Assembly: GCA_016932075.1 (NCBI GenBank)
Contig: JAFGDP010000140.1
Location: 39,302 to 103,301 of the forward strand
Direction of reading: 5' to 3'
Source of the DNA: Chitinispirillaceae bacterium
GTDB taxonomy: Bacteria; Fibrobacterota; Chitinivibrionia; Chitinivibrionales; Chitinispirillaceae
Length of the DNA: 64,000 nucleotides
The translations under genes and the position numbers were made by a program. Positions 59,196 to 64,000 of the stretch are shown here, piece by piece. Under the pieces are notes generated by a model that saw only the letters and a list, made by a program, of their open reading frames with translations, made no database searches and was not told where the DNA came from. How positions within the stretch are numbered: position 1 is the first letter of the stretch; every line of letters starts with the position of its first letter.

Positions 59196-60764
59196 TCATG
59201 GCAGGTTCCTCTTCGACGCGCCGCTGATCCCGTCAACCTTTACCATTGAATCAAGCCGGGCCGCTACTTCGCCCGCCGCACCGCATGCCACCCTGCCGAG
59301 TTCGCGCCAAGACACGGGAATTGGCTTTTTCGCCAGCACCGGCACGTTAAAAGAGGCGAGGCGGATCTCGTAAAGGGCCGGATCTTTCTGCGGCAGGATA
59401 AACGGTTTCGAAATCGCTCCGGTTGAATCGACATGCGCGAAATACGGAAAGGCGCACAGGCCGTCGCGCCGCCTGCTTGAGAATACAAACCAGCGGCTGT
59501 TCGAGGACCACGAGTGAAAGCTTTCGGCAAACGCGCTGTTCACCGCATCAAGCCTGCGCCAGGTCCCTGTCGACAGATCCATGAGATACAGGTCGCTTTG
59601 GTCATTGTACACGGCAAAGTAGGAATACGGCATCATGACAAAGAGAAGATACCGGCCATCGGGAGAAATGCTGGGCTGCACATTGCTCAGGTGCGTCTCC
59701 TGTGATGACAGGACGACCTCGCGGTGCCCCCAGGCACCTGTTCGAATATTAAACGGTATACGCATCAAGTCATATTTGATGTCCCGGTATTTCAGTCCCG
59801 TATAAAACGCATTGTCGACCCGTTCAGGCTGCGGCGCGCTGCAAAAGTACAAATACCGGCCGTCAGGCGACCACTCCGGCAGGGTCTCCATGCGGCCGGG
59901 ATCGGCAATGTGCGGGCAGGTTGAAATCACGTTTGATTCGACATCATAGATGATCAGGTCAGACGATTCGTCGATCACGACCCGCGGATCATCCACCGAA
60001 TGCAGCGTCTGGTTCACCTTCATGACCGCGAACGCGAGCAGGCGGCCGGACGGGTGCCATGAAGCGTACGACGCCGGCCCCCTGTTGAACCGGGTCCTGG
60101 TGTCGATCTTGGCCGCACGGCCTCCCTTGACGAGCAGCATCCCCTGCCCTTCACCCCGCATGTGGACGATCATGCGGCGCGGATCATTGCCGCAAAACGA
60201 GTGGCAATTGATGCAGGCCAGCGACCGTGTCGACAAGGTCCGGTTGTGCAGAACGGTCATTTCATCAAACCCTGACACGTCACGCTGCCTGATTGCCATT
60301 TCAGGAATCGACTTGTATCCGTAAATCTCCCGGTACACGAGATACCGGTCGATCTCCTCGGCGGCAATGGTCATGACGATCGGCCCGAACCTGCGCCATT
60401 CCCTGTCCTGCCTGGCATACACGTCGATTTTCAGCGTGCCGCCGCGGTTCGACGCCAGAAGCCTTTTCCATTTTTTTTGCGGAATGACGACCCTTCCCGT
60501 GCGTCCGGAACTCCTGATGCCGATCGTATCACCGTTTGGCGCGTATATCCTGACCCGGTACGAAGAGGCGTTTTCCCTGATGACGAAATTCATCGGCGCG
60601 ATGTTGGGCGGGATAACGGTCCCGCAATACGCAGGATCGCATCGGGGCAGCGGGCCACTGCGCGGACAGTCCGGGATATCCTCACGGGCAGACATAACGA
60701 GCCACGCGGCGACCAGGACCGCACCAGTCACCGTTGCGGCGATTACTGTGATCGTTTTCGCCAT
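59196..60764 (-). CDS. PD40/TolB-type beta-propeller with a CxxCH motif (exported)
   Basis: A 522-residue protein with an N-terminal signal anchor (about residues 5-24, VIAATVTGAVLVAAWLV). About residue 200 has ACINCHSFCGND, a C-x2-C-H motif that could bind heme c or a metal. It is followed by PD40/WD40-like repeats (WHPSGRLLAFAVM, WSPDGRYLYFC, ISPDGRYLLFVMM, WSSNSRWFVFSSRR), each with the family's S-x-DG-x-W-x-[VF] pattern, making a propeller. Similar proteins sit beside DUF6057 genes in Bacteroidota. It follows the DUF6057-like gene by 3 bp on the same strand, so they form one unit. No function is established. Confidence 0.8.
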   Translation of the reverse strand: MAKTITVIAATVTGAVLVAAWLVMSAREDIPDCPRSGPLPRCDPAYCGTVIPPNIAPMNFVIRENASSYRVRIYAPNGDTIGIRSSGRTGRVVIPQKKWKRLLASNRGGTLKIDVYARQDREWRRFGPIVMTIAAEEIDRYLVYREIYGYKSIPEMAIRQRDVSGFDEMTVLHNRTLSTRSLACINCHSFCGNDPRRMIVHMRGEGQGMLLVKGGRAAKIDTRTRFNRGPASYASWHPSGRLLAFAVMKVNQTLHSVDDPRVVIDESSDLIIYDVESNVISTCPHIADPGRMETLPEWSPDGRYLYFCSAPQPERVDNAFYTGLKYRDIKYDLMRIPFNIRTGAWGHREVVLSSQETHLSNVQPSISPDGRYLLFVMMPYSYFAVYNDQSDLYLMDLSTGTWRRLDAVNSAFAESFHSWSSNSRWFVFSSRRRDGLCAFPYFAHVDSTGAISKPFILPQKDPALYEIRLASFNVPVLAKKPIPVSWRELGRVACGAAGEVAARLDSMVKVDGISGASKRNLP

Positions 60765-60767
60765 ATC

Positions 60768-62615
60768 CTAGTCCGGTCCACCGCGTTCCAACACCACCGG
60801 GTTTTTTGACGACGCCAGGTAAAACCAGTAGGTCGCGCCGTATTCTGCAGCCAGTTCCTGCAGCGCGCCGGACCTGTTTTCACCGTAACGGGACAGCACC
60901 TGGTTGAAACGGTCGAAGCGGACGAACATGTCGTTTTTCAGCGGAAATCCGCTCGCCGTTGCTTTTGGCGCCCCTGACAACACGGATTGAAACACGACCG
61001 CTTCCTCGACGTGTCTGGGAAGCCGTCCATAGCCCAGTGTCGCGAAATACCCGGTATTGTCCACGACCGGGCCGACGAAATCATTAAGCAGATTATGCGC
61101 AACTATGTACTCGAACGCGATCCGGTTTGCTGAATTGTTTTCAAACAGGTTCACCAGCTCGGAATAATAGTCCTTGCACAGGTACTCTTTTTCCGGTTGA
61201 TACGAACCGATCTTCCGGAGAACGGCGTTTTCATCGCCGCGTACCCCCTTTTCAAGCAATCGCCGGCACCGGTCTGTCTCCCTGCCGTGAAACGGCAACT
61301 GCCCACAAATCGCGATGCATTTCTCCGCGCTGGTTTTCCGGCCCTTCACTATATTGATCAATGCGAGACGTCTCAGGACCCAGGGTTTTTTCCCCTGGAC
61401 CGTGAGCGCTTCATGCGCCCAGAACTCAGCAAGGTTCAATGCGCCGATTTCAAAACAGATGTCGCTCATCTGCATTGGAAATCGTGAGGCCATGGGGCCG
61501 GTGATCGTCATGAAGGCCTTTCCCGGCAGCCCATTCGGCCAGGCAAACAGGTCGGAGAGCAGGCGTCCTTCATGGAACAGGGCCCGGAACAAATGCGCCT
61601 GGCTGAGGATCGTGTAATCGTCAAGGGTCGCGGGCGTGACTGCCTGGACAATCGTGTCCCAGTGTCCATGCCTGGCATAAAAGTCTATCTGATAATTTTT
61701 CCTGGCTTTTGCATCAAAACACGAAAATGCCGCGCCAGCAAATACGGCAACTGCCAGCGCAATCTGAACAAAACCGCCAAAAGGAGTCCGCAGAAACCCC
61801 GGACATCGGCCCAGGCGCACACCCGAAGCAGGCACGAAAGCGCGGACCATGATCACCACCGGAACAGCAAGATACGCGGCATACACCAATGCCGGCGTCC
61901 TTGGATACTGCGCAGCTGCAAACAGGCAGGTCTTGACGCCGACGAAATCAAGATACGCTCCTGCCAGGGAAATGACGAAAAAAAAGCGCGCGGCCAGAAA
62001 AGGAAGCAGGGCCCCGAATGCAATCATCGCTGCAGCGCTAAGATACTTTTTCCGGTACACAAGCTCATGCAGACCACACAGCACCATGAAAAGCAGCGCC
62101 CCCGTACCAATGCAATAATAAGCCGCGATTGCCAGCACCGCATAGCGCAGCAGCCGCATCAAGGGCTTTGCCTGAAGCCGGAACAGATACAGGTTTGAAA
62201 AAATCAGGGCAACGAGCACGCCAAGGCCGTACGACAACGGAAACCGGTAACCGCAAAAAGCCGCGAACAGCGCCAGTGCTGGCAGCGCGCCGATTATCGC
62301 GCCCGTCCTGCGCATGCCAGTGATCCTGAAAAACAGCGTGGTCTGCCACCAGACCAACATGAGGACCAGCGTGATGAGTGCCGCACCCGCGACAGGTACC
62401 TGATATACCTGCGTCAAAAACGCGCTCGCATACCAGACAAGCCCGCCGGGATAGGATGCGAAATCAGAGAAAAACTGCGTGCCGTACAGAAAAGCAGGTT
62501 CCTGGCTATGGTAGATCAGGCGGGGGTCGACAAGGAAAAAGAAGAACGGGAATATCAGAGAGAAAAAAAGAATCATGATGACCGCGGAGTTTTTAGCCAT
62601 ACCGGTATTTCTCAT
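60768..62615 (-). CDS. DUF6057-like polytopic membrane protein
   Basis: A 615-residue protein (or 610 from the ATG at 62600). The N-terminus IFPFFFFLVDPRLIYHSQEPAFLYGTQFFSDFASYPGGLVWYASAFLTQ is the family's typical opening. About nine to ten membrane helices fill residues 1-320. The remaining 290 residues are soluble and helical (CFEIGALNLAEFWAHEALTV, LRRLALINIVKGRKTSAEKCIAICG), probably TPR-like and extracytoplasmic. The ATG at 62615 overlaps the RhuM stop by one base (TGATG). In Bacteroidota, DUF6057 and CxxCH-PD40 proteins occur together, as here; the role is unknown and may be in surface assembly or oligosaccharide handling. Confidence 0.75.
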   Translation of the reverse strand: MRNTGMAKNSAVIMILFFSLIFPFFFFLVDPRLIYHSQEPAFLYGTQFFSDFASYPGGLVWYASAFLTQVYQVPVAGAALITLVLMLVWWQTTLFFRITGMRRTGAIIGALPALALFAAFCGYRFPLSYGLGVLVALIFSNLYLFRLQAKPLMRLLRYAVLAIAAYYCIGTGALLFMVLCGLHELVYRKKYLSAAAMIAFGALLPFLAARFFFVISLAGAYLDFVGVKTCLFAAAQYPRTPALVYAAYLAVPVVIMVRAFVPASGVRLGRCPGFLRTPFGGFVQIALAVAVFAGAAFSCFDAKARKNYQIDFYARHGHWDTIVQAVTPATLDDYTILSQAHLFRALFHEGRLLSDLFAWPNGLPGKAFMTITGPMASRFPMQMSDICFEIGALNLAEFWAHEALTVQGKKPWVLRRLALINIVKGRKTSAEKCIAICGQLPFHGRETDRCRRLLEKGVRGDENAVLRKIGSYQPEKEYLCKDYYSELVNLFENNSANRIAFEYIVAHNLLNDFVGPVVDNTGYFATLGYGRLPRHVEEAVVFQSVLSGAPKATASGFPLKNDMFVRFDRFNQVLSRYGENRSGALQELAAEYGATYWFYLASSKNPVVLERGGPD

Positions 62616-63640
62616 CAGCGATTATCTTTTATCGGTTTTTGCTTTTTTAACGCGGTGATATCATTTTCCAATTCTCTCAAATTCTTTTCCTGGTCCAGCC
62701 TTTTCCGGTCTTCTTTGTATTTGTGATATTCAATCGCAGCCTTTTCAAGCGCCATTTCGTGACTGATTTTTCCAGCATGATGCAAAAGCTCTCTTCCGTT
62801 TAATTTTATTATCGCGTCCAGACGCTGGATCCAGTCTTTCATATACATGGGAACTCTCTGTTGCGCCATGGTTTCGGCAAAAGCAAGGTACTGTTCCACA
62901 ATCAATCCAAGCAATTTTATTTCATCTTCGCTCAGAAAATTTTTCGCGATGCTCACATCTGTTTTCAAGATTGGAACCGTTGCTTTTTTATCAAACGATT
63001 GCATTCCCAACAGGGGTAGAGACGCATCCACCCTGCGATACACCAGCTCGGCTGCGGTCTGTTCGCTGATTGCCCAAAGCAGCTTGTTCTGCACGATTTT
63101 AAAAAACTCAATGGTTTTTTCATCATCCGGATCATAGTCGATACTTGTTGCATAGATGTCTTTGATCTTCTGGTAAAAGAAACGCTCCGAAAGCCGTATC
63201 TCGCGAATTCTCTCCTGCAACTCATTGAAATAATTCATAGAATTGCCGGACTTAAACCGCTCTGTATTTAATGAAAATCCCTTGACGATATAATCCTTGA
63301 GCCGCTGCGTCGCCCAGATGCGGAAATGAGTCGCCATCCGGGATTTTATCCGGTAGCCCACGGAAATAATAGCATCAAGGTTATAAAATTTCTGAGTTCT
63401 GCCGATCTCCCTTGATCCCTCTTTCCGAACTATTAAGAAATCCTTAATAGTTGCACCCTCATCCAGTTCCCCCTCTTCATAAATACTTTTTAGATGCATG
63501 CTGATATTCGGGACCGTTGTTTGAAACAATTCCGCCATCAGTTTTTGCGTAAGCCAGACCGTTTCCGATTCAAGCCTGACATCAATCGTAATGTCGCCTG
63601 AAGGCGACGAATAGATCAGGAGCTGGGAATTAGGTTGCAT
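62615..63640 (-). CDS. RhuM-family protein (virulence protein RhuM)
   Basis: A 341-residue protein with the RhuM signature (PF13310). It includes QLLIYSSPSGDITIDVRLESETVWLTQKLMAELFQTTVPNISMHLKSIYEEGEL, then YNLDAIISVGYRIKSRMATHFRIWATQRLKDYIVKGF. The N-terminal part is an ANT/KilA-N-like DNA-contacting unit similar to that in Fic-linked DUF4172/RhuM proteins. The rest is helical coiled coil (ALEKAAIEYHKYKEDRKRLDQEKNLREL). RhuM genes are found on pathogenicity islands, in R-M loci and in defence regions. Its AT-content is visibly higher than its neighbours' and it lies alone among unrelated genes, so horizontal gain is likely. Its stop overlaps the DUF6057 start by one base. Confidence 0.92.
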   Translation of the reverse strand: MQPNSQLLIYSSPSGDITIDVRLESETVWLTQKLMAELFQTTVPNISMHLKSIYEEGELDEGATIKDFLIVRKEGSREIGRTQKFYNLDAIISVGYRIKSRMATHFRIWATQRLKDYIVKGFSLNTERFKSGNSMNYFNELQERIREIRLSERFFYQKIKDIYATSIDYDPDDEKTIEFFKIVQNKLLWAISEQTAAELVYRRVDASLPLLGMQSFDKKATVPILKTDVSIAKNFLSEDEIKLLGLIVEQYLAFAETMAQQRVPMYMKDWIQRLDAIIKLNGRELLHHAGKISHEMALEKAAIEYHKYKEDRKRLDQEKNLRELENDITALKKQKPIKDNR

Positions 63641-63856
63641 TAGAACATTTCCGCTTGCCGGTTATTCCTTATACGAAGGCGCAGAACAGAATTGGCGTCT
63701 TTCGACAAAACGACTGGCACGCCTTGTGATGATGTGCGGACCAGTCATATGATGAAAATATACTTTCCGGGTATAAAAAAGAATCCCCGGAAACCTCTTA
63801 ACAATGGAAATTTGGGCTTTAACGATGATAACCCCCTCTTAACTCAATAACAATGC
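63641..63856. other. Intergenic region with one hairpin (63764-63793)
   Basis: TTTCCGGG (63764-63771) and CCCGGAAA (63786-63793) form an 8-bp stem over a 14-nt A-rich loop. Neither strand has the T-run of a strong terminator. Otherwise the region is AT-rich, with no ORF or repeat that I can support. Confidence 0.4.
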
Positions 63857-64000
63857 CTAGCTCTTCTCTGGTCCTGCAGAAATCTCCTTGAGCGTCGGCA
63901 TGGATGCCGATAGGTCTGTATCATTGTAACCCGGCAACAACATAAAAATAGAGCAGCCTCCCAGATAATGGGGGCGGGTAAAACCGTCCGTCAGGCAGAT
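63857..64000 (-). CDS. C-terminal end of an unidentified protein (partial)
   Basis: A minus-strand frame is open from the window edge to TAG at 63857-63859, giving 47 residues (...HYLGGCSIFMLLPGYND...LKEISAGPEKS). Composition is protein-like, but no family is recognised and the frame could be chance. It would be the gene upstream of rhuM on the same strand. Confidence 0.3.
   Translation of the reverse strand: MCLTDGFTRPHYLGGCSIFMLLPGYNDTDLSASMPTLKEISAGPEKS

Overview
The window comes from a diderm (Gram-negative) bacterium with moderately high GC. It carries outer-membrane beta-barrel proteins, lipoproteins, an EnvC-like amidase activator and a porin beside the phosphate genes. Eukaryote-type Ser/Thr kinases, a DUF4175/DUF4159 pair, a PD40/CxxCH protein next to a DUF6057-type protein, and several Cys-rich or hypothetical families point loosely to the FCB group (Fibrobacterota/Chitinispirillota-like). 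No rRNA is present, so this placement is inference. There is one tRNA, no CRISPR array, and no intact transposase or prophage.

Layout. 1-6.6 kb: end of a glutaminyl cyclotransferase, larB, a short YjfB-like gene, a tyrosine phosphatase, a HAD phosphatase, the primary sigma factor and pyrK-pyrD. 6.6-17.7 kb: a solitary peptide-binding-type lipoprotein, a large class A penicillin-binding protein, an outer-membrane barrel, then a coupled kinase / degenerate-GGDEF protein / ArnT-like glycosyltransferase set. 17.8-19.4 kb: a broken DUF4258-like gene against a GT2 and a PAP2 phosphatase. 19.4-30.8 kb: a phosphate island with phoR, phoB, phoU, pstB, pstA, pstC, a porin and pstS, followed by a frameshifted second phoU, arsC, a second pstS and a pstB remnant. 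30.8-34.8 kb: a small double-HTH protein, clpX-clpP-tig and tRNA-Leu(UAG). 34.9-40.3 kb: cell-wall genes (mtgA, envC-like, ftsX, an LpoA-like protein) and a DUF151 nuclease. 40.5-43.6 kb: DUF2934 protein and trkA-trkH. 43.8-52 kb: DUF4175, DUF4159, secF, secD, a response regulator and a PAS protein with a Cys-rich tail. 52-59 kb: an M16C protease, a tiny charged protein, phosphoglucomutase and a kinase-TPR receptor. 59-64 kb: PD40/CxxCH protein, DUF6057-like membrane protein, RhuM, and the end of an unidentified gene.

How the parts fit. The clearest regulatory signal is a set of three arrays, each with four hexamers exactly 11 bp apart. They lie upstream of pstC, pstS and the second phoU. This is the geometry of a PhoB/PhoP (OmpR-family) binding site, and the phoB-phoR genes lie in the same island. 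The island therefore looks like a self-contained Pho regulon: outer-membrane porin, periplasmic binding protein, ABC permease, PhoU and two-component system, plus arsenate detoxification. Remnants of a second pst set are decaying beside it. Several other genes form a cell-envelope theme: PBP, MtgA, EnvC/FtsX, LpoA-like, PAP2, GT2 and ArnT-like.

Start codons were moved from the longest ORF where a Shine-Dalgarno sequence, signal peptide or family alignment supported an internal start. These choices are stated per gene. All family assignments come from recognising motifs by eye; no database search was run.
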